Of a stretch of 64,000 nucleotides of DNA, positions 10,031-19,321 are shown in pieces. The notes beneath the pieces were generated by a model. The model saw only the letters and a program-made list of their open reading frames with translations. It was not told the origin of the DNA and did not search any database. Source of the DNA: Asaia bogorensis NBRC 16594 (lineage in GTDB: Bacteria > Pseudomonadota > Alphaproteobacteria > Acetobacterales > Acetobacteraceae); the NCBI RefSeq assembly GCF_001547995.1, contig NZ_AP014690.1, positions 2,725,001 to 2,789,000 on the forward strand. Reading direction: 5' to 3'. The position numbers and the translations under genes are program-made. Each line of letters begins with the position of its first letter. Positions within the stretch are counted from its first letter, which is position 1.

Positions 10031-11647
10031 TCAGCCATGACGGGGACTGTCTTCGCCCAATTGCCGGATCGTGGCGTCTTCGGGCTTGTCTTGCGGGAAC
10101 TGCACCTCCCAGCCGCCGCCCAACGCATTGTAAAGACGCGCCAGATTGCTTGCGATGGTGGTCGTGCTGTCAGCCAGTTGCAACTGTGCCGAAAGCAGGT
10201 CGCGCTGCGCAGAAAGCACGTTGAGGTAGGTTGTCAGACCGCTGCGATACTGCTCCTGCGACAGCTTGAGCGCACGTTGGCCCGCCCCGACCGCTGCCTG
10301 CAGCCCATCGCGCCGGCGTTGCTCGTCACGATAGGCCACAAGCGCGTTATCCACATCGCGCCAGGCGCCCAGCACCGTCTGCCGATAGGTAATGGCCGCC
10401 GCCTTCTGGGCATAACGGTTGAGCATCAACTGACCACGCAGACGCCCACCCTGAAAGATCGGCAGTGAAATGGACGGACCGAGATTCCAGGCGCGCGCGT
10501 TCCAGAAACCGAGATCGCGGAACGAAAGCGATTGCAGACCGAAATCGGCGCTGATGGTGATCTTCGGATAGAACTCGGCTTCCGCCTCGGCCACATTGGC
10601 CACAGCCGCATGAAGCTGGGCCTCGGCCTGACGGATATCGGGACGACGCTGGGCCAGCTCGGCCGGCACACCGACCGGCACGCGCGGCGGCACCACCGGT
10701 ATGCCTGCCGTACGTGTCAGTTCATCGTTCAGCGTACCGGGCGGCGACCCCAGCAGCAGGCTGATGGCGTTGATCTGCTGCGCAATACGCTGCTCGATCT
10801 GCGCGATCTGGGCCGTGGTGGAGTCAAGCTGGCTTTCCGCGCTGGTCACGTCCAGTTCGGTGACGAGCCCGGTTTTCTGACGCTCCCTGGCAAGGGCGAG
10901 CGTCTGGGCCTGTGTGTCACGATTGGCCTGGGTGATACGAAGCTGTTCCTGCAACCCACGCAGGGTCAGGTAGTCATTCGCCATATCGGCCTGCTGGGCA
11001 ATGAGAACGCCGCGGCGCTCTTCATCGGTTGCCTGCAGATCAGCCTTGGCGGCCTCGTACTGACGCGCCACGCGCCCCCAGATATCGAGCTCGTAAGAGG
11101 CGTCGATGGAATATTTCCACTGGTTCAGAACAGGTATCGTGGCAGACCCCACACTCTGGTCGAGAAGCGTGGCATTCTGTTGACCCAGCGCCGTCGCATT
11201 ATCCTTGGCGACACCGGAAAGGATGCGCTGAAGCGATTTGGTGCTGTACTGCGAGCGTGTGTAGGACCCGCTGGCAGAAAGCCCGGGAAAACGCTCCGCA
11301 CCAGCCATCAGCAGCTGAGCACGGCTCTGCGCCAGCTGTGCCGTGGCACGCTGGATATCGAGGTTCTGGGTCGCCAGTCGCGTTTCGAGCGAGGTCAGGG
11401 TCGGATCGTTGAAGATCTTCCACCAATTGACATCGGGCGCGTCCGGCGTGGTCAGGCTTCCCTTCTGGCCAGCATGGGCATGCATGTCATACTGGGTGGG
11501 CGACCACAGATCAGGCTTCTGGTATTTCGGCCCAACGCAGCCCGGCAGCGAAAGGACCACGGCAAGGGAAGCACCGCACAGCATGAGCGCACGCGGGGAA
11601 CGGCCAGTCTTCAAGTCATGGCTCCGGGAAATCATGAAACGGGTCAT
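10031..11647 (-). CDS. Outer membrane factor lipoprotein of a tripartite efflux system (NodT family)
   Basis: This 538-aa protein is the outer membrane channel of the adjacent export system. A lipoprotein signal ends at LSLPGC, giving acylated C37. The body shows the duplicated coiled-coil/beta-barrel pattern of OEP proteins, with Q/A-rich helices (for example LDIQRATAQLAQSRAQL), the repeat junction PAELAQRRPDIRQAEAQL, and EQYRSGLTTYLNVLSAQRDLL near the end. The ATG at 11647 overlaps the stop of the upstream transporter gene as TGATG, so the two are coupled. The substrate cannot be told from sequence. Confidence 0.93.
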   Translation of the reverse strand: MTRFMISRSHDLKTGRSPRALMLCGASLAVVLSLPGCVGPKYQKPDLWSPTQYDMHAHAGQKGSLTTPDAPDVNWWKIFNDPTLTSLETRLATQNLDIQRATAQLAQSRAQLLMAGAERFPGLSASGSYTRSQYSTKSLQRILSGVAKDNATALGQQNATLLDQSVGSATIPVLNQWKYSIDASYELDIWGRVARQYEAAKADLQATDEERRGVLIAQQADMANDYLTLRGLQEQLRITQANRDTQAQTLALARERQKTGLVTELDVTSAESQLDSTTAQIAQIEQRIAQQINAISLLLGSPPGTLNDELTRTAGIPVVPPRVPVGVPAELAQRRPDIRQAEAQLHAAVANVAEAEAEFYPKITISADFGLQSLSFRDLGFWNARAWNLGPSISLPIFQGGRLRGQLMLNRYAQKAAAITYRQTVLGAWRDVDNALVAYRDEQRRRDGLQAAVGAGQRALKLSQEQYRSGLTTYLNVLSAQRDLLSAQLQLADSTTTIASNLARLYNALGGGWEVQFPQDKPEDATIRQLGEDSPRHG

Positions 11648-13227
11648 CAATGGGCACCTCCGGCCGGGCCTTTCTTGGCCACCGGGGACAACAGGAAGCA
11701 GAAGGGCACGACAAAGAACGCCATGATGCCAATCACCATGAAGGTCTGGTTGTAGGCCACCATCGACACCTGCTGCATGAAACTCTGATAATAGCTGTGT
11801 ACGGCATATTGATGCGCGGCCGACTGGGTCAGACCGGCATCGGTCGCCACCTTCTGCACAGTGTTGAGGTAATCCTGTCCGTTGGCATTATAGTCGGACG
11901 ACCAATGCGCCATCAGGCTCTGACGCACCTGCTTGGTTTCTGTAATCGCTGCCGTGGCGAGCGAGATTGCCAGAGAGCCCACATAGTTACGCGACATGCT
12001 GAACATGGCCGAAGCATCGGAGTTCAGCTCCTTGGGCAGGGTCGAATAGGCAATTGTCGAGATGGGCACGAACAGGAAGGCAAGAGCCGACGTCTGGAAG
12101 ATACGATATTCCACCAGATGGGCATAACTCGTGGTTGGCACGAGCTGCGCCGAATAGAACATGGCCAGCCCCATCAGGAAGAAGCCGAACGCGATCAGGT
12201 TGCGCACCTGAACGAAGCCCATCAGCTTGCCCACAATCGGGATAAGACAGATGATCACAGCTCCGCCCGGAGCGAGCACCTCACCCGAGATCGTGGCCGT
12301 ATAGCCGAGGACCTGCTGGGCAAACTGGGGCACGATAATGGCGGAGGCGTAAAGCAGACCGCCCACCATGGCCATCAGGAACGTCCCAACAGCAAAATTG
12401 CGATCCTTGAAGATGGCAAGGTTGAGCAGCGGGTTCTTGGCGCGCAGCAGCCAGATGACAGCACCCACCACACCGGCCACGCCGAGCGCCGCCATGATGA
12501 TGATGAAGTTCGAGCCGAACCAGTCATCGTCCTCACCGCGATCGGCCATGACTTCGAGGCAGCCGAGACCGAGCGAGATCAGGCAGATGCCGATGACATC
12601 GACCTTTTCGCGCTTCTGCTTCTCCCATGGCGGGTCCTCCACGAGCGCCGAAACGCCGATGAGGGTCAGGATACCGAAAGGCACGTTGACGTAGAAAATC
12701 CAGCGCCAGGAATAGTTATCGACCAGATAACCACCAAGCAGCGGGCCGAGAATGGGGGCCACAATGGTGGCAATGGCGGTCAGACCGAAAGCCGCACCGC
12801 GCTTTTCAGGCGGGAATGTATCCAGAATGATGGATTGCTGGTTTGGCTGAAGCCCACCCCCGAAGAAACCCTGCATCAGGCGGAAAACGATCAGCATGGG
12901 CAGGCTTGTCGATAGTCCGCAAAGGAATGACGACACCGTGAACATGGCGATGCAGATCAGGAAGTAGCGCTTGCGCCCCAGAAGCTTGCCGAACCATGCC
13001 GAGATCGTCAGCACGATACCATTTGCCACCAGATAGGAGGTGAGCGCCCAGGTGGCATCGTCATAGGAGCTGCCGAGCGCGCCCGAAATATGCGGGAGCG
13101 CCACATTGATGATGGTGGTGTCGAGCACCTCCATGAAGGCGCCCAGCGTCACAACCACTGCAATCAACCAGGGGTTGGCTTTGGGCTTCCAGTCGGCATG
13201 GTTGTTTTCGCTGGACGCGTCGCTCAT
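11647..13227 (-). CDS. emrB: DHA2 family multidrug exporter, EmrB-like MFS permease
   Basis: A 526-aa inner membrane proton-driven exporter with about 14 hydrophobic segments. The DHA2 marker LDTTIINVALPHISG is at 35-49 and the MFS motif A variant GKLLGRKR at 80-87; a large C-terminal loop with VSMVAYNQTFMV precedes the final segment, as in EmrB. It overlaps the emrA-like gene upstream (4 bp, ATGA) and the outer membrane factor gene downstream, giving a complete tripartite pump encoded in one operon. Likely substrates are hydrophobic drugs, uncouplers or organic acids by analogy only. Confidence 0.94.
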   Translation of the reverse strand: MSDASSENNHADWKPKANPWLIAVVVTLGAFMEVLDTTIINVALPHISGALGSSYDDATWALTSYLVANGIVLTISAWFGKLLGRKRYFLICIAMFTVSSFLCGLSTSLPMLIVFRLMQGFFGGGLQPNQQSIILDTFPPEKRGAAFGLTAIATIVAPILGPLLGGYLVDNYSWRWIFYVNVPFGILTLIGVSALVEDPPWEKQKREKVDVIGICLISLGLGCLEVMADRGEDDDWFGSNFIIIMAALGVAGVVGAVIWLLRAKNPLLNLAIFKDRNFAVGTFLMAMVGGLLYASAIIVPQFAQQVLGYTATISGEVLAPGGAVIICLIPIVGKLMGFVQVRNLIAFGFFLMGLAMFYSAQLVPTTSYAHLVEYRIFQTSALAFLFVPISTIAYSTLPKELNSDASAMFSMSRNYVGSLAISLATAAITETKQVRQSLMAHWSSDYNANGQDYLNTVQKVATDAGLTQSAAHQYAVHSYYQSFMQQVSMVAYNQTFMVIGIMAFFVVPFCFLLSPVAKKGPAGGAH

Positions 13228-14345
13228 TGGACGGTCACCGTCGGCACGACAGAGACGCCAAGCGGCAGCGGCACATTGGGGTCAAGCCCGCTATCGATCA
13301 GGATCTTGACCGGCACGCGCTGGACGATCTTCACGAAGTTGCCCGTCGCGTTTTCGGGCGGGAAGGCGCTGAACGCGGCACCCGCACCGAGCTGGATGGA
13401 ATCCACATGGCCATGCAGGGTCAGGTTGGGATAGGCATCGACCTCGATCTCGACCTTCTGGCCGGGACGCATCTTCTGGATCTGCGTTTCCTTGTAGTTC
13501 GCAACAACCCAGACTTCAGGCTCGACCACAGAGAACAGCTTCTGACCGGTCTGGACGAAATCGCCCTGCTCGACATTACGCTGCGAGATCCAGCCATCAT
13601 GCGGTGCGCGCACTTCGGTCCAGCCGTAATTCAGCTGTGCCTGAACAAGATCAGCCTCGGCCGCCTTGAGGGCAGCGTTCTGCTGCTTCATCGTGGCTTC
13701 CTGGTTTTCGATGTTCGGCTTGACCGGGGTAGCCTGCTGCAATTCACCTTCAGCGCGCATGACCTCGGCGTGAGCCTGGTCGAGTGCGGCCTTCGAGTAG
13801 TCGATATCCTGCTGCGTGGTCGCAGCGCGGGACACGCTGTGCTGGCGACGATAATCCGTTTCGGCCTTGAAAAGCTGGGCCTGCGCCGAAGAAAGAGCGC
13901 CCTTGGCCGCAATCAGGCGACCGGGGAAGTTCTGCTTGGCGACCATCACCATCTGCGTGGCAGCGGCAAAATTGGCCTGAGCCTGTGCAATGCTGGCTTC
14001 AGCCTTGTGCAATGAGGCGATGTAGTCGCGGTCATCGATCTTGACCAGAAGCTGCCCGGCATGGACGAACTGGTTGTCATTCACCAGAAGCTGGGTGACA
14101 TAGCCGTTCACATGAGGCGCAATCGAAACCTTGCGTCCTGTCGTATAGGCATCATCCGTTTCGATCTGGTTGCGTGTCAGCAGCCAGTAGGCGATCCAGA
14201 CGATCACCACGACAACGACAACAGCAATCAGAATGATACGCAAAAGGGGGCTGCGTTTCTTGCCCCCGTTCTTCTTGTCCTGCTTGCCGTTCTTATCGTC
14301 ATCACCCTGCGATGCGCGATTATCCTGCTCGTCGCCCTGCGCCAT
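13224..14345 (-). CDS. emrA: HlyD/EmrA family membrane fusion protein
   Basis: A 373-aa periplasmic adaptor that links the EmrB-like permease to the outer membrane factor. It starts with a highly charged cytoplasmic tail of about 30 residues, one transmembrane helix (about 33-56, rich in Val/Ile), the biotinyl-lipoyl segment beginning near QIETDDAYTTGRKVSIAP, a long alpha-helical hairpin, then WTEVRAPHDGWISQRNVEQG. I chose the ATG at 14345, six bases after GAGAGG; the ATG at 14351 abuts that site. It is the first gene of the operon and lies about 90 bp from a palindromic operator candidate. Confidence 0.94.
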   Translation of the reverse strand: MAQGDEQDNRASQGDDDKNGKQDKKNGGKKRSPLLRIILIAVVVVVVIVWIAYWLLTRNQIETDDAYTTGRKVSIAPHVNGYVTQLLVNDNQFVHAGQLLVKIDDRDYIASLHKAEASIAQAQANFAAATQMVMVAKQNFPGRLIAAKGALSSAQAQLFKAETDYRRQHSVSRAATTQQDIDYSKAALDQAHAEVMRAEGELQQATPVKPNIENQEATMKQQNAALKAAEADLVQAQLNYGWTEVRAPHDGWISQRNVEQGDFVQTGQKLFSVVEPEVWVVANYKETQIQKMRPGQKVEIEVDAYPNLTLHGHVDSIQLGAGAAFSAFPPENATGNFVKIVQRVPVKILIDSGLDPNVPLPLGVSVVPTVTVQ

Positions 14346-14836
14346 GTGCATCCTCTCGGCGTTGCCCCGCCCTTGCGCGCAGCAACTCAGTTTTTGGCTC
14401 TGTAATCCCGAATTCTCATCGCCTGAGCTGAAAATGACCGTTCGGTTCGGTCATGGACTAGCATAGGTCTCCGGGGCCTTCAATCATCTGTTTCAGACAA
14501 TGTCTGGGGTCTTTTCCACCGCCGCCATACCTGAATTCCTCAGCTCTGCGACATCCTGCCACGCCCCGGCTTACGCCTTCGTTACGCGCCAGAGATCAGG
14601 CGTTACTTGCCTATCCGGCGCATCACGATGGCCAAAAGCCAACAACCCGTCAGATCATCGCGAAGTTGCCCACTCAGGTCTCATCGTGCACGACACCGTT
14701 GCTTCTGTTACGCAAAAGACACAACACATGCGGGGATATATTTGCCTTTGGCCCGGTTCCGCCCCATCTGAGGGCCTGATGCCGGACTCGGCATATCTGA
14801 AATATCGTGGCTGTCAGGGTTCCTCGGGGGGCGTAT
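14346..14836. other. Intergenic region between divergent emr and moe/moa operons
   Basis: About 490 bp without a convincing gene. It holds the emrA promoter side (palindrome at 14434-14454) and the moeA leader, which contains a small perfect hairpin (ATGCCG, loop GACT, CGGCAT) at 14779-14794 and a G-run just before the moeA start. An open frame at 14500-14844 on the plus strand has unlikely composition and no domain-like content, so I did not call it. I see no recognisable molybdenum-cofactor riboswitch. Confidence 0.6.
14434..14454. promoter_or_regulatory. Palindromic operator candidate upstream of the emr operon
   Basis: A 21-bp inverted repeat, ATGACCG, 7-nt spacer TTCGGTT, CGGTCAT, centred about 99 bp upstream of the emrA start. 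On the minus strand it sits just downstream of a TATGCT -10-like box that is preceded by TTGAAG. TetR- or MarR-type repressors of efflux pumps bind such sites. No regulator gene is adjacent, so the cognate protein is unknown. Confidence 0.45.
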
Positions 14837-16063
14837 ATGGGTGATCTGCTGGATATCGAGACCGCCGAGCGTCTGATTGGTGAAACGCTTGTGCCGTTTC
14901 CTGTCGAGACTGTGCCTCTCGCTCAATGCACCGGGCGCGTGCTTCGCCAGGACGTTCAGGCCGAGCGCGCACTCCCGCCTTATGATCGAGTCATTCTCGA
15001 TGGCATTGCCGTGCGCTGGCAGGCGCAGGACCGGATTTTCCGGCTGGCAGCCACGCAACCTGCCGGACATCCTCCCCTCACCCTGCCCCCTCAGCCTGTC
15101 TCAGCAGACGCAGGATCGTTTGTCGCGCTCTGCATTGCCGTCATGACAGGATCTGTTCTGCCGACCGACGCGGACACGATCATCCCGCGTGAGCATTACA
15201 GCGTGGAGAACGGCCTGATCACCCTGCACGCTTCATCTCATCCACAAATTGGGCAGCATATCCATCGTCAGGGTGCGGATTGCGCCGCGGGCGACGTCCT
15301 GCTGCGCGCAGGCATCAGCCTTTCCCCGCCCGATCTGGCCGTACTGGCTGCCAATGGAGTCAGCCATCCCCTGGTCGCGAAGGTTCCCTCGGTCGCCATC
15401 ATCTCGACAGGCGACGAGCTTGTAGCCCCCGATGCGCCTGTTGCAGACTGGCAGATACGCCGTTCGAATGAATATGCCATAGCCGCCTCGCTTGCCCGCA
15501 ATGGCTTCACCCGTCAGAGCTTTGCGGTGTTACCCGATGATCTGGCAACGCTGACCGATCAGCTTGGCGCGCTTCTGGCGGAACAGGATGTTCTGGTCAT
15601 CAGCGGGGGCGTATCAATGGGGCAGTTCGATTTCGTCCCGCAGGCCCTCGCTGCGCTGGGCGTGCGCAATATATTCCACAAGGTGGCCCAGCGCCCCGGC
15701 AAACCTTTCTGGTTTGGCATCTCGCCCGCAGGCAAGCCGGTCTTTGCTTTACCGGGCAATCCTGTCTCGGCCCTTGCCTGTTGCAGTCGCCATGTCGTGC
15801 CTGCCCTGCTGCGTGCCCAGGGGTTTTCGGTAACCCCTCGCCCTGTCCGGCTGGGGGCCTCTCTGGCACCGCTGGCCAACATGACCCGACTTGTTCCCGC
15901 CCAGCTCGTTCAGGACGACACCAGCATGGTCATTGCGATACCGCGCCCCATGCCGACCTCAGGTGATTTCAACCGTCTGGATGCAACACAGGGGCTGATC
16001 AGCCTGCCCCCCGGCGATGCGACATTGGATACCGGCTCGGTTGTGCTGTTCCATGACTGGTGA
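14837..16063 (+). CDS. moeA: Molybdopterin molybdenumtransferase
   Basis: MoeA (408 aa) inserts molybdate into adenylylated molybdopterin in the last common step of Moco synthesis. Visible landmarks are SVAIISTGDELV in the MoCF domain, ISGGVSMGQFDFV, and FALPGNPVSALAC, all typical of MoeA; the N-terminal domain contains VPLAQCTGRVL and YDRVILDGIAVR (usual P-x-D-NS-A-M-D-G-x-A form altered to RVILDGIA). I chose the ATG at 14837, after GGGGGGC; a GTG ten codons upstream is less likely. It overlaps moaA and begins a five-gene Moco operon. Confidence 0.94.
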   Translation: MGDLLDIETAERLIGETLVPFPVETVPLAQCTGRVLRQDVQAERALPPYDRVILDGIAVRWQAQDRIFRLAATQPAGHPPLTLPPQPVSADAGSFVALCIAVMTGSVLPTDADTIIPREHYSVENGLITLHASSHPQIGQHIHRQGADCAAGDVLLRAGISLSPPDLAVLAANGVSHPLVAKVPSVAIISTGDELVAPDAPVADWQIRRSNEYAIAASLARNGFTRQSFAVLPDDLATLTDQLGALLAEQDVLVISGGVSMGQFDFVPQALAALGVRNIFHKVAQRPGKPFWFGISPAGKPVFALPGNPVSALACCSRHVVPALLRAQGFSVTPRPVRLGASLAPLANMTRLVPAQLVQDDTSMVIAIPRPMPTSGDFNRLDATQGLISLPPGDATLDTGSVVLFHDW

Positions 16064-17126
16064 GGCGTCACAGACCAGCGTACCACGCGATCGGCTCGGA
16101 CGCCCCTGGCATGATCTGCGCATCTCGGTCATGGACCGGTGCAATTTCCGCTGCCCTTATTGTATGCCGGAATCGGTCTTTCATGACGATTTCGCCTTTC
16201 TCGCCCCTGACGCCCGTCTGAGTTTCGAGGCGATCGAGCGCGTGGCCCGCGTGGCCTCCGGGTTGGGTGTCAGCAAGCTGCGCCTGACGGGTGGCGAACC
16301 GCTTTTACGGCCCGATCTCTCCCGTCTCATCAAACGCCTGGTGGCAATCGAGGGCATTGATGATGTGGCCCTCACCACAAACGCAGTTCTGCTCGAACGC
16401 CATCTCGACGCGCTGCATGACGCCGGGCTGACACGCCTGACCATCAGTCTGGACAGTCTTGACCCGGCAATATTCAGCCGCATGAGCGGTGGACGCGCCG
16501 TGGTCGAGACCGTTCTGGCAGCCATCGACAAGGCTGCACAACGGGGATTTCCCGGCGGTATCAAGATCAACACTGTCTTGCAGCGCGATGTAAACGAGAG
16601 CGAGATCCTGCCGCTCGTTGCCCGCTTCCGCCATACCGGCATTACGCTGCGCTTCATTGAATATATGGATGTCGGTACGCGCAACCACTGGTCGCAGAGT
16701 GCTGTCGTCCCCTCGGCGGTGGTCCTTGAGCGTATTGCCACCCGCTGGCCGGTTGAGGCCATCGCTCCCCGCTACAGAGGGGAGGTCGCCCGCCGATATC
16801 GCTTTACCGATGGCGCAGGTGAGATCGGTTTCATCTCTTCGGTCACGGCGCCCTTCTGTGGCGATTGCTCGCGTGCGCGGCTGTCATCGGATGGGCAGAT
16901 CTTCACCTGCCTCTTTGCCACAAAAGGTACGGATCTCCGGGCTGCACTGACAGATGAGTCGGACGAGGCCCTGCGTGCGGCCCTGCGCGGCATCTGGCAT
17001 GAGCGCAGCGATCGTTATAGTGAAATGCGTCATCCTGCATCGGTGCAGCCAGCGCCCCCGGAAGACGGACCCGGGACGGGACAGACGGGCGACCGGAAAA
17101 TAGAAATGTATTATATCGGAGGCTGA
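16053..17126 (+). CDS. moaA: GTP 3',8-cyclase (radical SAM)
   Basis: MoaA (357 aa) catalyses the radical-SAM cyclisation of GTP that, with MoaC, makes cyclic pyranopterin monophosphate. The N-terminal 4Fe-4S ligands are C30, C34 and C37 (CNFRCPYC), followed by LTGGEPLLRPD; the second cluster motif is FCGDCSRARLSSDGQIFTC near the C-terminus. The protein ends in the conserved Gly-Gly tail (YYIGG). The ATG at 16053 overlaps the end of moeA by 11 bp; an upstream in-frame ATG lies inside moeA and is not needed. Confidence 0.97.
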   Translation: MTGEASQTSVPRDRLGRPWHDLRISVMDRCNFRCPYCMPESVFHDDFAFLAPDARLSFEAIERVARVASGLGVSKLRLTGGEPLLRPDLSRLIKRLVAIEGIDDVALTTNAVLLERHLDALHDAGLTRLTISLDSLDPAIFSRMSGGRAVVETVLAAIDKAAQRGFPGGIKINTVLQRDVNESEILPLVARFRHTGITLRFIEYMDVGTRNHWSQSAVVPSAVVLERIATRWPVEAIAPRYRGEVARRYRFTDGAGEIGFISSVTAPFCGDCSRARLSSDGQIFTCLFATKGTDLRAALTDESDEALRAALRGIWHERSDRYSEMRHPASVQPAPPEDGPGTGQTGDRKIEMYYIGG

Positions 17127-17127
17127 T

Positions 17128-17628
17128 GTGACATCGCTGACCCATGTGGATGAAAAAGGCGAACGGCCCCGTATGGTCGAGATCGGTGACAAGACAGTCA
17201 CCCGCCGTGAGGCCCATGCCCAGGCCCGTCTGCGCTTTCCCCCGGAAGTCGCCAATACCCTGGCTGATGCCGGTTACATGACCAGCAAGGGCGCGGTACT
17301 CACCGTTGCGCAGCTCGCCGGTATCATGGGGACGAAAGCGACATCACAGCTTATTCCACTCTGTCATCCGCTCTCGCTCACAGGATGCAAGGTGGACATC
17401 ACGATCGAGGGTCATGATGCCGTGATCGATTGCCAGGTGAAATGCGAAGGCAAGACCGGTGTGGAGATGGAAGCACTCACGGGTGCCACGGTCGCCGCCC
17501 TGACGCTTTATGACATGTGCAAGGCGCTCAGCCACGACATGGTCATTCACGAGGTTCGCCTGATGGGAAAGAGCGGTGGCAAGCGTGATTTCAGCCACGA
17601 ACCCGGCCACGGGTCCGGCCATGTCTGA
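17128..17628 (+). CDS. moaC: Cyclic pyranopterin monophosphate synthase
   Basis: MoaC (166 aa) converts the MoaA product to cyclic pyranopterin monophosphate. Recognisable stretches are MVEIGDKTVTRREAHAQ at the N-terminus, LIPLCHPLSLTGCKVD with the active-site region, EMEALTGATVAALTLYDMCK, and the C-terminal SGGKRDF. It starts at a GTG at 17128 directly after the moaA stop, five bases after GGAGG. The C-terminal His/Gly-rich tail is short and likely disordered. Its 3' end overlaps moaD by 8 bp. Confidence 0.96.
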   Translation: MTSLTHVDEKGERPRMVEIGDKTVTRREAHAQARLRFPPEVANTLADAGYMTSKGAVLTVAQLAGIMGTKATSQLIPLCHPLSLTGCKVDITIEGHDAVIDCQVKCEGKTGVEMEALTGATVAALTLYDMCKALSHDMVIHEVRLMGKSGGKRDFSHEPGHGSGHV

Positions 17629-17890
17629 AGCCGCCACCCTGACCGGACCGGCCTGCGTGACGCTGGAATATTTCGCCCAGCTACGCGATGAGGCCGGTTG
17701 CCCTACTGAAACCGTCACCACAGAAGCGCCGACGCTTGCCGCGCTTTATGACGAATGTTCTGCCCGGCACGGCTTCAGCCTCGCCCGGATGCGGCTTCGC
17801 GTGGCCGTCAATGCCGCCTTCACGCCGTGGGAGCACAGGCCCGCCAATGGTGACCATATCGTGTTCATCCCGCCAGTTTCGGGAGGTTGA
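17621..17890 (+). CDS. moaD: Molybdopterin synthase small (sulfur carrier) subunit
   Basis: MoaD (89 aa) is the ubiquitin-fold sulfur carrier of molybdopterin synthase. It shows VTLEYFAQLRDEAG at the start, VAVNAAFTPW in the middle, and the required terminal Gly-Gly (PPVSGG), which is adenylylated and thiocarboxylated in the family. The start at 17621 lies inside moaC with 8 bp overlap. The moeB-type activating enzyme is not in this window. Confidence 0.93.
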   Translation: MSEAATLTGPACVTLEYFAQLRDEAGCPTETVTTEAPTLAALYDECSARHGFSLARMRLRVAVNAAFTPWEHRPANGDHIVFIPPVSGG

Positions 17891-17892
17891 CC

Positions 17893-18327
17893 ATGTTCCT
17901 TCTGACCGAAACCCCGATCGAGCCAGACAGCGTCGCACACGCCTTGCGGCGCAACGAGGCGGGTGGTTACTGCAGTTTCGAGGGATGGGTGCGCAACCAT
18001 AGCGAGGGACAAGCCGTGCTTGGCCTCGATTATCAGGCCTATCGCCCTCTGGCAGAAGCGGAAGCGGCGCTCATCCTGCAGGAAGCAGAAAGCCGGTTTG
18101 ATATCGTGGCTGTCTCGGCCATTCATCGTATCGGCAGTCTCGGGCTCGGGGATATGGCGGTATGGATCGGGGTTTCAGCCGCCCATCGTGATGCAGCCTT
18201 CGTCGCCTGCCGCTATGTGATCGACGAGATCAAGCGCCGTGTGCCCATCTGGAAACGTGAACGCTATGCCGATGGCCATTCCGAATGGATTGCCTGCCAC
18301 GACACCGAGCCCTCACCCGAGCTGTGA
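17893..18327 (+). CDS. moaE: Molybdopterin synthase catalytic (large) subunit
   Basis: MoaE (144 aa) is the catalytic subunit that uses the MoaD thiocarboxylate to build the dithiolene. It has GGYCSFEGWVRNHSEG near the start, AIHRIGSLGLGDMAVWI, and the conserved EIKRRVPIWKRERYADG segment with the catalytic lysines. The ATG at 17893 follows GGGAGG by six bases; a TTG two codons upstream is possible. It is the last gene of the operon and converges with the TSUP gene only 10 bp away. Confidence 0.95.
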   Translation: MFLLTETPIEPDSVAHALRRNEAGGYCSFEGWVRNHSEGQAVLGLDYQAYRPLAEAEAALILQEAESRFDIVAVSAIHRIGSLGLGDMAVWIGVSAAHRDAAFVACRYVIDEIKRRVPIWKRERYADGHSEWIACHDTEPSPEL

Positions 18328-18337
18328 TCGGCGGGCC

Positions 18338-19123
18338 TCAGACGAGGCGCCACCCGACAATAAAGAGCACCGCTGCCAGAACGGAGCGTTGCACGCGCTC
18401 ATTGACCTGCCCCACGCACAGGCTGCCGAGCACGATGCCCGGGATCGAGCCGCAAAGCAGCGAGACCAGCATCGGAATCTTGACCGCCCCCAGATACCAG
18501 TGCCCCATGCCCGCAATCAGGGTGAGCGGTACGGCATGGGCGATATCCGACCCCACAAGGCGTGCGGTGCTGAGCGAGGGGTAGAGCAGGATCAGCACAG
18601 TCATGCCGATCGCCCCTGCGCCAACAGAAGACAGGGTGACCATCACACCAAGCACAGCACCAAGCACCACGGTCAGCGCCGCCGCCGCGCCGGAGGAAAG
18701 CTCGCCCGCATGGCGATGGGACCAGGCCTGCAGCTCCTTGCGAAAAAACACGCTGGGTGCCGTAATGAGCAGAGCCACGCCGAGGGCTGTCGAGACCAGA
18801 CGCGTCGTGTCGTGTGACGGGCTGCCATACCAATGCAGAAACAGCAGTGAGACCAGCGTTGCAGGCAGACTGCCGGCCAGCATGCGGAACACGACACGCC
18901 ATTCTACCGCACCACGATGACCATGCACCAATGTGCCAACCGATTTGGTGATGGCCGCATAAAGCAGATCCGTGCCCACGGCAGCCTGGGGATGCACCTT
19001 GAACAGCAGAATCAGCAACGGTGTCATGAGGGAGCCACCGCCCACACCGGTCATGCCGACCAGAAAGCCCACACCGAGACCGGAGAGCACGTAAAGATAA
19101 TTGAGGTCGGCAAACAGTGACAT
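18338..19123 (-). CDS. TSUP family (TauE/SafE) sulfite/organosulfur permease-like protein
   Basis: A 261-aa inner membrane protein with seven or eight hydrophobic segments and the TSUP repeat signatures GLGVGFLVGMTGVGGGSLMT near the N-terminus and GVMVTLSSVGAGAIGMTVL in the second half. Family members export sulfite, sulfoacetate or related anions; no substrate can be assigned here. I chose the ATG at 19123; a GTG at 19141 would add six residues. It is monocistronic, and its convergent overlap-free neighbour moaE leaves no room for a separate terminator. Confidence 0.85.
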   Translation of the reverse strand: MSLFADLNYLYVLSGLGVGFLVGMTGVGGGSLMTPLLILLFKVHPQAAVGTDLLYAAITKSVGTLVHGHRGAVEWRVVFRMLAGSLPATLVSLLFLHWYGSPSHDTTRLVSTALGVALLITAPSVFFRKELQAWSHRHAGELSSGAAAALTVVLGAVLGVMVTLSSVGAGAIGMTVLILLYPSLSTARLVGSDIAHAVPLTLIAGMGHWYLGAVKIPMLVSLLCGSIPGIVLGSLCVGQVNERVQRSVLAAVLFIVGWRLV

Positions 19124-19321
19124 GAACGGGCCTTGAAGCACGAAGCGATGGGAGAGACGGGACTAGGCCATATTTCCGGGCAACAATCAACGCTCATAGT
19201 GGTTTGAATTCAATAAACGATTTCGTATCGTTGTTAACGGCCAGAAGGCGGCACTGCGCCTTGCCTTATCCGGTCGCGATGACGATAGTGAGGGCCTTCT
19301 CAGCTACAGACCGGAAAGATC

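Noticed and set aside
10532-12915. Two plus-strand frames of about 400 codons over the efflux genes
   Set aside because: Both are antisense to the outer membrane factor and EmrB-like genes, which have clear family signatures and overlapping junctions.
14500-14844. 114-codon open frame upstream of moeA
   Set aside because: No SD, unlikely composition, and it runs into the moeA leader; more plausibly non-coding promoter and leader DNA.
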